From Dendrobium chrysotoxum (lineage: Eukaryota; Streptophyta; Magnoliopsida; Asparagales; Orchidaceae): a stretch of DNA of 64,000 bases. Each line of letters begins with the position of its first letter. Position 1 is the stretch's first letter. The notes below the pieces were generated by a model, which worked only from the letters and a program-made list of their open reading frames with translations, did no database searches and was not told the DNA's origin. The DNA lies in the NCBI GenBank assembly GCA_019925795.1, contig CM034305.1, forward strand, positions 62,422,573 through 62,486,572, read 5' to 3'. Positions 12,000 to 24,728 of the stretch are shown here, piece after piece. The position numbers were made by a program, and so were the translations under genes.

Positions 12000-13930
12000 C
12001 TTAACTTGAACTTAAAATAATAAGTACAAAAGTCTTGATTTGAATGAAAAGAATAATAAAAGGCTTGTGAGCTTGGACTCAAAATGAATCACAATGAACT
12101 TAATAATTTTGAATTCAATGAACTTGGTGCAAGGAGTTTTGACATGAACTTGAACAATGCAAAGTACTTGGTTTGGGACTCAAGTGAATTTGCACGAATT
12201 GAACTCAACATGGTTTGAACTCAAAGAACTTACAATGGATTTGGATCAAACCCAACCAAGAAGAACTTCATTTGAGCTTAGACTTGAATTGAACTTGCAT
12301 ATTGAGCTTGACTTAAACAATAAACATTTGAGCTCACATGGGCAACAAGAGATTAAACTTTAAACTCAATTATTTACAATCATTGATGACTTAAAATAAT
12401 TCATGTGAACTCAAAAAGACTTGAGTTCGAATGAGGCACATGAAATCAAACTTGGTTTTAATGAATGAGCTACCAAATCTAAATGCTCAATGAGAGAAAC
12501 CTACTTAATGACTTGTGATGGATTAGAGAAAACTCTTATGCTTCTGTCACTAACGACAATTTGATTCCAAGAAGATACACCAAAGAAAGAGATCAAATGT
12601 AAATGAACGAGCAAAGATTCATGTTGTATCATTCCCCTGCCAGCATCACACCTTAAGTCCAAGGTCAAGATACAAGCAATAATAAAAGACTGCTCATGCA
12701 TACAACCACTTGCTTGTATGTTAAAGTAGAAATGCTCACAAGCAATGGAACTGATAGGGACACTTATGAATGAAGCATGAAGGACACATAACAAGTGCAA
12801 ATACGCTTGTTGCATATAAGCGAGGTGATCCTATCTACATGCAATGCTGCTGAATACATCATCAATGTAGAAGATTATATCAGATACAAGCGCTTGCTGG
12901 CGAAGATGGAAGATTTGCCATATGCATAATACTACACTTACAAGTAATAATCATCAACAGACAATGAATATTGTGGTACTTTACAGTCAACGACGATCAA
13001 GTATCAAATAAATATACGAGCTCTTTGCAGTGAAGAAAGTTGGTAGAAAGCAAATATAAGGAACTGTTCAAGATAAATTGTAGTTCGCATGCAAGCAATG
13101 GTCAAAAGTTACAGTGCATGCAATGTACTGTCTACGAGTAAGAATAACAAATGTGCAATGTATATGAGTTCCTGTTGATCGCCACATAAGACTCTTTATC
13201 AACAAGCAAATATAAAGGAGCCATAGCAGGTATCAGTACTTTCAAGTAGTTACACTAGACAAATGAAGGAACTCCAAAGGCACACAATGATGTATCTATG
13301 AGTGGTGCAGTGATACACTTGTGAACGACAACATATTAGCTATGAATGTGACGATTCCTCTCAAGTCAATATCAACTTGCAAGTAAATTCATTAAATATA
13401 TGCAAGCGAGGAGAGATAACACATGGTGAATATGATAATAACCAATAATTGTCTAACATCAGTTGAATACACCACCTCCCTACAAGCAAGAGTAGATGAT
13501 ATGTAGCGAGGCGTAAATATCTACGAGGTTGTAGGAGACTCGCAGTACGCACTACATGCTATATGCAAGCAAACGCCGGATGATACACAACAAAAGAAAG
13601 TGGTCAAAGGCCTTTATAGGAGACCTATTATGCATACTAAATATTATATACGGGCAAAATGTCAGATGACTGCAGCGAATATAAATGCATACGAGCCGCT
13701 GAAGGAGGCCCATTATACATTCAACTTGCTATTTGCAAGCATATGTGAAAGAACTTCAATAGATGCGAGCATCTACAACAAAGTAGGAGATTTGTTAGTG
13801 CACTACGATTCACCTGCAAAAAGTAAATAGTGCATGACAATCTACCTGTATAAGGTAGCAAATAGCTCAATCCCCGAGCCACTACAAAATGCCACCAGAT
13901 CTGTAACATCTATACAAGCGGACAAAAGGC
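12000..13930. repeat. Diffuse short-motif arrays (GAACTTGA-like, then CAAGCA-like)
   Basis: From 12000 to 12480 words such as TTGAACTT, GAACTCAA and ATGAACTTG recur densely. From about 12660 to 13920 words built on TACAAGCAA/GCAAGC recur about a dozen times. No conserved protein frame was found. The stretch looks like strongly diverged tandem repeats, perhaps the non-coding interior of a large retroelement. Confidence 0.4.
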
Positions 13931-14529
13931 GTTTACAAATATTCTAAAAATGCCCCTACACGTGCACCTTAATTTGTATACACATACGGACACAAAAGGG
14001 GTAAATATAACCATAACCCGCATGGGCCCCGACAAGCGTGTTAAGGGTGCATACGTAATGTCTAGGGAAGATGCGCGGGTCAATGAGTGAATTCAAGTTC
14101 GAGCCTAATCCTTCTATTCAGGTAGATAGGAGTCGACGCGGCTCGAACTATTAAACTAATATACAGTCACAGGGTCGACTGAGATATTTGTTTTATACGT
14201 TCATATTAGGTCTTCAAGATCTATAATCAAGAGGATTCACTTACAAAGACATAAAGCCTGTGAACCCGATCCTCTATCGATCAATAGATAGAGTCGACAA
14301 GGTTTAATCCATAAATGAAAATGACCCCAAATATCCCAATGATGGCTGTGCTGAAGGCAAATCTCAACCGGAGAGGTCTATTTCAAATATTTCAAAATGC
14401 ATCCCAAACTCCCACAAAATGTCCAAAACTTTAGAAAATTTTTGAAATCATCAAAATTAAGATATTTAAAATTGAAATAAATCCATTAAGCACTCAAAGC
14501 AAAATCCATCCATCCTCCGCAACAGTTTC

Positions 14530-15345
14530 CTGAGGTAGACAATTTAAAATTTACTTCAGCTCACATGGAGTTAATGCCTAGTCGAGAATATTACTAGGAT
14601 CTATTCTCAAATAATCTCCTGCCAATAAGGGCGTGGTACGTGTCCTCTAACCTGCAGTTTCACCGCCAAATGGCACTGCAGGATAAACGGTTATGACCCG
14701 GGGCTCTCTAAACCGAGTGGTTTTGCTGCCAAATGGCACCACGTGATACCGATTATGGCCAGAGCCAATGCGTTCCTTATTGACATCAAATCCTTGAGAT
14801 ATGAATCAATAGGATATAATCAATAGGGCACAAAGCCCTCTGTTAGCTAAGGTGAATTTAAATTTGTCCCCTTAGGCAAATATCCACCCAAGGTCTATAA
14901 GGTACCCTTGGACGAAGCAACCCATAGCTGCCGACAAGGATCCTTCTGTCAGGTTGGGTCGACTACCTCCTCTGACTAAGTAGACCAGGGATCACGATGG
15001 CCTGGGACGACGGAACCATGGGATCTTGATTGGGTCCATCATCAATTCCCCTACCATCCGCTTTAAGTGCAAGATGGTGAAATTTATAATTTTAAATATC
15101 AACCCTTTAAATTCCACAGCCATGCTGCTACTATATGCCAGATAACACGTATATCTACGTATCTGACTAACGACTAGCCTTAATCAAAAGTTCTCTCTCA
15201 TGATCGGGAGGGGTAATTAACTATAGGGGCTTGCGCCTATAGGAAACCAGAACTCATATCATAAAGTCCTCGCAAAATGAGGGTGAAATCTCGGGGTAGT
15301 GTCTTATCTACAATCCCATCTGCCTTCCAAAATTTACCCCAGAAC
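14530..15345 (+). repeat. Direct duplication, copy 1 (less decayed)
   Basis: This segment recurs about 2.05-2.08 kb downstream at 16590-17400 in the same orientation. Shared landmarks in order: GATAAACGGTTATGA, TAGGGCACAAA, TGTTAGCTAA, CTTAGGCAAATAT, GGCTTGCGC and GTAGTGT.TTATCTA. Copy 1 is richer in G and C. No coding frame was found. The two may be LTR-type or internal copies of one unclassified retroelement. Confidence 0.65.
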
Positions 15346-15449
15346 TTAATTCCGTTAAAACTCCCCCGAAAAAAGCAAAGTGGGCGGAGGCCGGGGCCAA
15401 ATTTTCGGAGCCCACAATGTATTTAAATCATTTTATCAAATCTTAATAC

Positions 15450-16500
15450 AATATTTATATATTAATTTTGTATGCAAGAGTATGCATCATCTACAAAAAT
15501 ATTTTTTGAAATATCAATATAATAATGTCAGAATATGCAGACTGATAAGATTTATAACATATTAAAAGTTATACTGTGAAAATATGCTAGAAATTAATAT
15601 ATCACATATTTTACTTATACATATCAAATGAAAACCCGAAAATTCTACAAAATTCAAAGCCACTAAAAATAGACATAGGGTAACGATCACCTACCCGGAG
15701 AAAAACACTTTTCCTAAGTGACTTAATAAACAGAACCAAATCTATTGCATCAAACCCTTTTTATCTCTCTTCCTTCTTCTCTCCTCTCTTTTCTCTTCTC
15801 CCGTGCTCTTCTTCTTTTCTCCTGGTCAAATGATTGAGGTATGGAGATGGGGGAGAGTAGGTTTAGATATTTATATAAAAATTATGAAAAGTAGCTAGCA
15901 TTGTTGCGCTACATCACCTAGCATCGCTGCGCTTTCAAGGAGTTTTCTATCTCTAGAAATTTCTGTAACACAAATTCAGCACTACAACACTCATCCTTCA
16001 GCACTATCAAGCACTGTTTATTGAACAAAGAAGGAAGCATTGCGACACCCCCAAGGACTTCAATTTTTATTCTATTATACAAAAAGCTTAGCTAGCGCCC
16101 TAGTGCTCCCAACACCAACATCATAGTACTCTCAAAGGCAAATCTATCTTTATCAAGTTCTCATTACAAATTCAATTTTTAAGCCTCTTTTTAAATCTTA
16201 CAAACATCAAATAAGCTAATCATATTTAGAATTCTTATCTGGTTTTATTCGGGTCAACTGGCACTCTATTACTATACAAGTGAGTATTAAAATAAGTTAC
16301 CCTACTTCTATGCAACTCTTAAAGTTAACATATGAACTTAATCCTATATTGAAATGTAGTTAGGGTGGATACTATTCAAAGCAATAAAATAAAAAACATT
16401 CAAAATTCTGTTGATGGCTTTGTTAACAGCAAATATCTAATCGAATGAACTCTAATTTCAAAATGGCACAAAATCTTAAAGCAAAATCATTTGGGGTCCA
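15450..16500. other. AT-rich spacer, no gene seen
   Basis: Non-coding sequence between the two duplicated segments. It has a pyrimidine-rich run (about 15765-15825) like those near 4000 and 10700, and no recognised protein similarity. Confidence 0.4.
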
Positions 16501-16589
16501 AATCCTAATAAAGATTTAAAAATCTAAAATCATTATAAATCTATTAAGTCTAAATTAAAATGGACTACTTCAAACTTAAGGTAATAAAC

Positions 16590-17400
16590 ATTCATCATCT
16601 GAAACCATTGGTCAAGGTAATAATATAAGAGTAACCTCATATTACAAAGAGTCAATGTCCTGTCTAGCATATCTCTATGTTCACTCTCAAATAATCTCTT
16701 GATAGTAAGGAAGTAGCACGTGTCCTCCAACAAATAATTTTCTAATCAAATGACACCTTAGATAAACGGTTATGAACATAGTTCTCTAAACAAGTGGTTA
16801 GGTGCAAAATATCAACATTAAATTACAGTCATAGTTAAAGCTTAAATGTTTCCTAATTACTCCAAAACTCTTGAGCGGTGAATAATCATAGTACACTTGA
16901 TAGGGCACAAAATTTTATGTTAGCTAAAGTTAATTTAAAATTGTCCCCCTTAGGCAAATATTTGCCTGAATGTATAAGATTCCCTTAAGCAATGTAACCC
17001 ATGGTTGTCAAAAAAGATTCTTCTATCTTGTTGGGATTAGTACCTACGCTAACTAAGTAAACTATGGATCATTATAAACCAAGATGATGGAACTATGAGG
17101 TCTTGATCAGGTTTATCATCATTCCCACTTATCATTTGCTTTAAGCTAATAGGTGTAAATTTTCTATAGCCCTAAAACCAAAACTTGTTGTTGCTATACA
17201 CTAAAAATAGTGTCTATCTAACGACTGACCTTAATTGAATGTTCTCTCTTATCACCGAAATGGGCAATTAGTCATAAGGGCTTGCGCTTATGAGAAACCA
17301 AGAACTGGATCATAAAATCCTCATAAAATAAGGACAATATTTCTAGGTAGTGTTTTATCTATTGTTTAATCTACTTTCTGAATATTTAACCTAGAATATA
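16590..17400 (+). repeat. Direct duplication, copy 2 (decayed)
   Basis: Second copy of the 14530-15345 segment. Many C/G positions of copy 1 are T/A here, so it looks like an older copy eroded by C-to-T change. Landmarks occur in the same order. No coding frame. Confidence 0.65.
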
Positions 17401-18050
17401 AACTCACTCATAAGAACCGGGTTGGTTTCAGACTCTCCCCCACCAATTATCTGGTCCTGTGTACTCTTGTGCAACTTGCAAAATCAATGAGTTAGTTGCA
17501 AAATCATCATCGTTATCATCCTTAGCCTCTTCATAGCTTAGCTTCTTGTGGTCGACGTTATGAGTTCTTATCCTTAATTTCTATTGAATTATACATGAGA
17601 TGTGAGCTTGTTTATGCAAATTCTTATATACAGAGCTATTCGTGAGGTTATCTTTGTTGTACCCCTTTTTTTTTCTAATCTTTCCAATTTTGTTGCTGGT
17701 CTAATTAGTGGACCTTCTACATCTATTATGATTTATGCATGCCAAATTATATAATTTTATTTTATTTTCACTTTTTTATCTTATACTTCTCATAAGTTAT
17801 ACCTTATCTCTAATATAATAATTTTTTTAGAAAAATTTACATTGTATATATCATATAGCTCAATTAATGTCATCACATACAAGGCCTATTTGTGAATAGG
17901 CGAATTTCCAGTCTACGTCATTGACATATGACCCATCGTTGCAATAGAAGCCAAAACTAATCAAATGATAAGGATGAGGGCTCAGCATCAACCACTTTCA
18001 CGTTTCACTTTAAGTAGTTCATACTAGAAAACTTTTTTCAGCATAGTCAT
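17400..18050. other. Unique-looking non-coding sequence
   Basis: No terminal repeats, target duplications or domains were recognised in this stretch. Confidence 0.4.
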
Positions 18051-18059
18051 TCAATTTCT

Positions 18060-18350
18060 ACTGCAAGATCATTTAATTGATCCTTAAAGCTTTCTAATGT
18101 GAAAAAAGCTGTTATTTTTACGTGGTCCTCAGCCGAACACTTTTGCATGCTCCCCTCAAGAGTTTCTTCCAATTGTAGTACAATTTCCATAAGATTTGAT
18201 TTGATCTGTGACTTCTATTCTGTACTCCTTTTGTTTCTGATCTGGACTTTGACTTCCTTTGCTTCTTGAGTGAACAGATATGGTAACATTTGAGGAACAA
18301 ACTTTGACTTGTCTTTCCTTTCACTTCTCATGCATCAGTATTAACTTGCA
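18060..18350 (-). pseudogene. Coding-like fragment with coiled-coil character, unidentified
   Basis: On the minus strand one frame stays open for about 110 codons with a single stop and has heptad-like blocks (NLMEIVLQLEETLEGSMQ, then FKDQLNDLAVEIE). I do not recognise the family. It could be an exon of a real gene, a decayed gene piece or chance. No splice structure could be confirmed. Confidence 0.25.
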
Positions 18351-19140
18351 GAATGACTTCGCAGGTCACAGCAGAAAAATAAAAATGTCCCATTCATACA
18401 CAATGGAACAATGTTAGGTGAGCTATCTGATCACCTATTCTATGGTCAGAACCTGAAAAGCCAGTACACAAATTTCTCTGTGGATACTGATAACTGTTTT
18501 ATATGCTCTTGATAAATTATGTAGTTAATCATCTTCTCTTTCTGGTTGGAGTAACACTAATCATGTTAACTGCCTGTGTTAAGGTTATGTTTTGTTTGTC
18601 CTTGTATGATTTCTTCAACTGTATCACAGATGATCTGTCATTCAACGTAATGGTGGATGTAGTAGTGGTATGTGGGCTCCTTATGGGATTATATCATAAT
18701 TGGCAAGGTAGAGCGAGAGCTGGCCTATTTCCACATGTCTTGTCTCAAGTTCTTGTCTTCATATAGTACGTGGCCAACCTTCGAAAGAAGACATCAGTCA
18801 GCTTCTGAAATTATAAAATTATCATGATTTGTTACTTATTACTAGTTTTTAGGTATGTTGGCCCTGCTGTATCGGCATTTAATGACATTCTCTTTTTAGA
18901 ATCTTTTCTGTTCAAAAGAAAACTCTTGGATTTGGATGAAGTTGAGCTCAAGCTCATCATGGGAAATAATTGTTTTTATGAACTCTGAAACCATTATATA
19001 GGAAGTTATTGCTTGATCAGGTGATTACACGGAGCTTTCAGCCCAACTCTTTTTTACCTTAGATAGTTAGGCGAGTGCAGCTCAGGATTTTTATTTTGAA
19101 AAAAATTGAGTTAGGATATTCAGATCAAAATTAGCATGAA

Positions 19141-19640
19141 TCTCAAAGCTATTAAATTTATTTTGAGATAAATGGAATACAGTCAAAAATTGTATTGCCC
19201 TATTATCTCAAAGTAAATCCAATGATTTTGAGATCTATCCTAACCAAAATTTGGTCTCAAAGCTATTGGATTTGCTTTCATATGAATGTAATATATATAT
19301 GTAATCAATCAAAATTTGTATAAAATTTCCATTCATCTTAAAGCAAATCCAGTGTCGTTAAGACCCGTCATGACCCAATTTTTGTCAAAAAATTTGGGTT
19401 TTGATGCTGATGGATCCTAAAGTTATTGAATTTTCATTAAAATGATTGTAATATATAGGTAATCAATTAAAATTTATAGTGTACTCATCTCATAACAAAT
19501 TTATGGCTTTGATATCCATCTCAATATAACAAATTGTCAGGATGGATTTCAAAGCCTTTGAATCTACTTTGAGATGAATCTAATATATAGATAATTATTT
19601 TAAATTTATATTGCATTTATCATAAAGTAAATCGAATAGT
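19141..19640. repeat. Array of four palindromic units (~115-160 bp each)
   Basis: Units start near 19141, 19255, 19417 and 19548. Each begins with TCTCAAAGCTATT or a variant and ends with a near-complement (TCTCAAAGTAAATCCAATG), so every unit can fold into a hairpin. The units have diverged. They look like tandemly arranged MITE-like or satellite-like units. Confidence 0.6.
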
Positions 19641-19644
19641 GATT

Positions 19645-20497
19645 TTGCTCTGTATTCCTTAGCGATATCTATACAGAGCAAAACCGAGAGCTAATTAATA
19701 TTGTTGTGAAGGAATTTATGAGCCATTTTCATGTGATAACCTCTTGTTTGGACACCCGGCTTGTCCATCTTACCAGAAGATTCATATGCCAAGGCATCAT
19801 AGTGTTTGGTTGGTTAGCAAGGAAAAATATTCAAAACTCCCTTTTCCTTGGAATCTTCCTATTAAGCATCTTCATGGTGATGGTGGACCTCACAATTATT
19901 TCATTTTTTGCTTGAACTCTTCCCCAAGACTTCAGCTTTCTTGAAGCAACAATATTATAATTGTCTTTACCTCTGGTAATGGGGCCGCATGCATGATTTG
20001 TTAGTCAACATGTATTTTGGTAGCACATTAGACAAATCATGGTTATCTCTCACAGATATGTTTTGTGCATGCATGTATGATATGCTTGTTTGTGCTGTTG
20101 CAAGTCTTCATTGATATTTCATACACAAACTATTCATTTGTCTTCAAGAGCAAAATAATCTCACACTACATAAAATATAACTGGCTTAACACTTGACTTC
20201 CCTTGATGCATTATCCAACTCCTTTTTCCAAGTCATTTTTAGAAAATATATAGAAGACATGCAAAAGAAACGAACTTAGCTTCACATTTCAAGTAGTAGA
20301 CATACAAATATATCCTGATATATGGTTGAGTGGATGGTTGAAGGCGTTCTCCAAAGAGTATTGTTCTGAAAATTCATAACCTTTCTCATGAAATTCCTCC
20401 TTTTGTGTTTGGGCTGCATGTATTTAAAAAACTAGTTATATGAATACTTGCTCAGGATTTTTATTTTTATTTTTTTTTTTGTTACTTTGAGAAAGTC
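19645..20497. other. Downstream flank of the IBH1-like gene
   Basis: No gene recognised. The part next to 20498 should include the 3' UTR of the minus-strand bHLH gene; no clear polyadenylation signal was located. Confidence 0.4.
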
Positions 20498-21148
20498 TTA
20501 AGAGAGATACCTGAGATTTGAGACACTAAGAACTTCTGTGAGCAGCCTCATTAGATTGACTTGAGTCTGCAATGAGATGACATAGTCTATGGTCTCACCC
20601 AGCAGTGAGAAATCATCCAAGGACTCGCCTCCTGGCACAAGGCTTTTGAGAGTTCTTGTTCTCTTTTTGGCCATGGACCGAGCTATAACTCTTGCAGTTG
20701 CACCATTAGATGCATGTGCTCCTCTTCTTAAAATTGAATTAGTCCTTCTAAATCTCCTTTTCATTATCATCCTTTGCCAAGTAAAGTTCAACAGGAAGCC
20801 TGGCTCGGTTATGCTCTCATACCTTTTCCTTCCCAGTAAACTCCTCAGAAGAACTTTGTTCTTCTCATGCTTCGCATGGCGAATGATCAATGCACGACTC
20901 CAATTCATGCCATTGCTGGCGACTGCCATGGCTATGTTTGCTGAGAGTTTTATGACTCTCTTCCTCTCTTGATAGCTCATCTTTTTGGATGAAACTCCCA
21001 GTTTGAGACCCATGAACATGGTCTTGAGAAAAATTCGATGGAACGATAGGTCAGCAGCCTGCATTGTTATGAGAAAAATGATTTGCAGACACTTTACTTT
21101 GCTCATGCAAAGCTCAAGTGGCTTAAGACAGTTGGATGCAGTTTCCAA
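20498..21148 (-). CDS. IBL1: Atypical (non-DNA-binding) bHLH protein, IBH1/IBL1-like
   Basis: Intronless 216-residue frame. Residues 83-92 (WSRALIIRHA) and the C-terminal helix-loop-helix at about 156-205 (MAKKRTRTLKSLVPGG, then DFSLLGETIDYVISLQTQV) match the IBH1/IBL/AIF family. This family has the HLH dimerisation helices but lacks the basic residues needed for E-box binding. In Arabidopsis and rice, members act in the nucleus by sequestering growth-promoting bHLH proteins and so restrain brassinosteroid- and gibberellin-driven cell elongation; this role is inferred here. The first ATG at 21148 gives a long N-terminus; the Met at residue 29 is an alternative start. A TATA box at 21343-21350 and a pyrimidine-rich leader support transcription on the minus strand. 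The exact paralogue (IBH1, IBL1 or a relative) is uncertain. Confidence 0.8.
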   Translation of the reverse strand: METASNCLKPLELCMSKVKCLQIIFLITMQAADLSFHRIFLKTMFMGLKLGVSSKKMSYQERKRVIKLSANIAMAVASNGMNWSRALIIRHAKHEKNKVLLRSLLGRKRYESITEPGFLLNFTWQRMIMKRRFRRTNSILRRGAHASNGATARVIARSMAKKRTRTLKSLVPGGESLDDFSLLGETIDYVISLQTQVNLMRLLTEVLSVSNLRYLS

Positions 21149-21342
21149 TCTGCTAAAGAGAAGTATATAAATAGTCTTTATGCTTTTGTAATAAACTAGG
21201 ACTTAGTTGTGAAATGAGCTGGCTATATACTAGTACCTTCACACTTGTACTGTGAGACTGATACTTTGTTGCAGTCCCTGATAAAAAGAGAGGTGTAGGG
21301 AAATGGGAAGAAATATGGAGAGGGAGAAGAATCTTAGGGTCT

Positions 21343-21350
21343 CTTATATA
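21343..21350 (-). promoter_or_regulatory. TATA box of the IBH1-like gene
   Basis: The minus strand reads TATATAAG about 195 bp upstream of the start codon. A transcription start about 30 bp downstream would give a leader of about 170 bases, which is pyrimidine-rich as in many plant 5' UTRs. Confidence 0.5.
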
Positions 21351-21359
21351 TGTATAGAA

Positions 21360-22750
21360 AGAGAAGAAAGGTTGAAGCTGAATGAACTTAATCTGAAGTT
21401 GAGCTTAGTATCTATATATTTTGGTGTAGGGAAAGAGTGGGTCCTTACATAAGCAGAGACACTCCACATGCAAGCACATGGTGTTCTAGGCCCACCCTTC
21501 CTGGCTAATACTAAGTTTAAACTCCAAAGTTGAAACTCCATATAGTTTTCCAAACGTTTAGGTTTGTATATTTGTATGGAGCTTCACATATAAATACTTG
21601 AGAGAAAAGAGAAGGGTGGTAATGCAAGGGTAAAGATACAGTAAGAGTTATCTATTGGAGACTGTGCCTTACCCATCCTTCACTGACTCAGTGACTTGAA
21701 CTCACATGGTGGTCACATGGAATACTTAAAACTTTGGCTGCTACGGAACGCTGCTGCTGCTGCTGCTGCTGCCATCTTCAGAAGTTAGAAGTTAGAGATT
21801 GCTTGGGCTTTGAACTATTTTATCACTTCCTATCTTTTTGCCTTATTAATTTATTATACCTTTGTGTTCTTCAATAATTGGGTCTCCAGAATCCAATCCC
21901 TTATCTCTTTTCTTCCATTTCTGGAGGAGATAGGAAATTTTATTCATTTGACTGCACAATATCATGATTACAAGTCAACTCAAATGAATTTGTGGGAATA
22001 TCTTGCAGTCATTTTAAGAGAAAATGCTACACTTACCATAAGAAGACCTCAAAAACATTACAAATCTGCTTCATTCATCTGGAAAAAAAATGTTCCTGGG
22101 GCCTGTTGGAATTGAAGAATGTAAATTTTGGTGTTAAATGAAATTTTCAAATGCATTAGAAATCCAAATACATAGAGCATAGAAAAGTGTGGTACCTGCA
22201 TAAGTTATAAGCAGGCAATATGATTCCGACAAAGGTTTAAATCCTGGAAAGCTATGGATTGGGAGTTATCATTATCAAATACCACCATTGGCTTAGTCTT
22301 GATACCTCTCTCTTTCATTTGTTAGCTGTTTACTTTGTCCAAGATTGTGCCTATCCTGATTACAAATGCTATAATTAGACTCTCAGATGGAGCTCAGGGA
22401 AGCATTCTGATGTTGTTAGCTCATTTGTTTGTTCTTGTTGCGTGCCAGAAAGCCATCTATACCAGTTAAGGTTCTCATTGGCCACCATCTTCAACAAAGT
22501 TTCACTTCCTATACATAAAGTTATAAAAAGGTAATCTGACTGTGTATGTATCATAACACATCTAATTGGGCAAATATTATTGCGGTTAGTTTTCTTGGAG
22601 AAATATACCTGAAAGTTTTTTAGTTGAAATTAATCTCTCTCTTATATTTGGGGATTGCTTATTAAAGTTGAAGTCCTTCAAAATTGGTTCGAACATCTAA
22701 ATTTGAAGTGGTTTGAGCCTAATTCAAAACCTGGTTCGCACGATGTGAGG
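21360..22750. other. Upstream region of the IBH1-like gene and intergenic DNA
   Basis: No further gene recognised. It holds a (CTG)n tract at 21750-21772, about 400 bp upstream of the TATA box of the minus-strand gene. Confidence 0.4.
21750..21772. repeat. (GCT)n microsatellite
   Basis: Seven perfect GCT/CTG triplets in a row. No frame is convincingly coding here. Confidence 0.9.
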
Positions 22751-22757
22751 TTTTATT

Positions 22758-22985
22758 CATGATGGAGCTGGATGGGCAAGGCATCGCAAGACTGACAGTA
22801 TGTGTAGGAGAAAAATTGTTCATGCTAAAGCTTGTCGGGGAAGGCATAGTGGGACTAGTGATGTATGTGAAGGAGAAGAGAAGTTTGTGATGGAGCTGTC
22901 CGGGGGAAAGGCATCAATGATACTCAATCCTGTAAGGAAAAAGAGAAGTTTGCTCAAGAGCTTGCTGTTGGAAGGCCTCAACATG
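22758..22985 (+). repeat. Three to four diverged copies of a ~66-bp tandem repeat
   Basis: Units contain GGAGCTG or AGCTTG, then GG.AAGGCAT and TGTAAGGA or TGTGAAGGAGA, then AGTTTG or ATTGTTCATG. Short open frames occur on both strands but follow the repeat. No protein family recognised. Confidence 0.5.
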
Positions 22986-23691
22986 ACTGTCACGTCTGAG
23001 GGGCGAGAATAATGAATGCTCGAACCATATTTGAATAAAGATTCAGATAATTTCAAATTAAATTTATTTGTGTATACAAGAAATTGTCCCTCATGCAGGA
23101 TCATGCTAGGCATATTTTTCATGTATTATCACATTTATAATAAAAAATTTCATCATAAATGATATTTGTATTAGCCCACCGGACGCCAGCGCTATCTTCT
23201 CGTGTCTGTCCTTTCCTCATTGATTTCCTAACTTTTTGAGAGAGATTTAGACCAATTAAGACAAACACACACACACATCACATACGCAAGACTCAAACTC
23301 AAGACCTCTTGGTTGGTAGCCAAAGCTTTCAACCAACAGATCGAGATGAAACCCTGATAGCCTAAGACTTGAGTATTATCATATTATTTTGAAAAGAATC
23401 AGCGAGAGAGTAACGCTACACGATTCCCCCAAAAATGCTACACGCAATATCATTCAATAGATTAACGTTAAGAGTTAAATACATTTTTTTTAATTAGAAA
23501 ATCCCTAATCTTCTACAAATACTAAAATAATCAATTTTAAAATATAATAATTTTAGTAGTTGAATTATTCTTATGGGTTAGGTATTTTATTTTTAAATGA
23601 AATAAAAAATTTATATTAAAAATATCTTATTTTTTAGTATGAGATACAAAGTGTTAATAAAGCTCACTAGTTATAAAATGTCATTATAGAT

Positions 23692-24728
23692 TAGGGGTGT
23701 GAGTCAAGCCGATTCATTAGTGAGTTTGAGCTCGACTTGATAAATGGCTCATGTGCCGTTATAAGCTAACGAGCCAAGCTTGAGTCAGCCTCAACTTGAC
23801 TCGTTAACTCACGAGCTGACTCGTTTAAAAAATATTTATATAAAATACATGTAAAATTTATTAGAATTCAGGACTTTAAATATAAAGCTATTAAAAATAT
23901 TAAAAAAAATCATATCTCACTTTTTTATATCAACATTTATCTTCTAATTTATTTTTTTTTATATAATTTTATTATAATAACTACTTTTATTGTAATCAAT
24001 TAACCCAAAGCTAAGGAGAACCTTACACTAATTGTAAATATGATAATTATATTTGCTCGCCAAAAACATGCCTGTAGTTTTCTTAAGACTTTATTGATAG
24101 GGAACATTTGAGCTGACTTAAGCTAGCTTTAGACAGTGGAAATTTGAACTCTTGCAGGAAATTCATGTCCTTTGGTGTCACTTCGAATCATTTGGGCGTG
24201 AAGAAGAAAATTTTGAATGGTTTGGTCGATAGCACTGTTTTGATTTGATGGTGAAGAGATGGATCATTCATTGACATATGTAATAGGAGGATTCACGTGT
24301 ATCAACCACCTTTGCACTCGGCTCGTGGCTTAATAGAATAGGGGTGTCAACCTGGGTTAACGGGTCATATTTGAGTCTAACGTACCTAAATTTGACATGA
24401 CCTAAATCTCTTCAATTCAAAATCTACCCTTTCAATAAACAGGTCAAAAAAGTGAACAGACAGATCCACTGGGATGCCAGATGACTCAAAAACCATTTTG
24501 ATTTATTTGTATGATCTTATTTTTGATCAATTATATAAATCATCTAGTTGACATGTTATAAAAAATTAAACATGTCATTATCAAATCAAAATTGAGTTTG
24601 TGGGTCTATTCAAATCGACCCGTTTATAAAAATGGCTCAAAATTTCGACCCAGAACTCCGAATTTGAATTATTAGGTCATGGTCGAATCAAATTGTCGGA
24701 TTAGGTCATTTATTTACTGCTCTAGCTT
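23692..24728. mobile_element. Two degenerate hAT-like element ends
   Basis: TAGGGGTGT starts at 23692 (followed by GAGTCAAGCCGATT) and again at 24339 (followed by CAACCTGGGTTAACGGGTCA). Both resemble the left ends of the hAT MITEs at 25219 and 28369. Matching right ends and 8-bp duplications were not found, so these are truncated or eroded copies. Confidence 0.4.

Noticed and set aside
20589..20972. 127-codon plus-strand frame
   Set aside because: Antisense shadow of the IBH1-like gene, whose minus-strand frame has clear family motifs and a TATA box.
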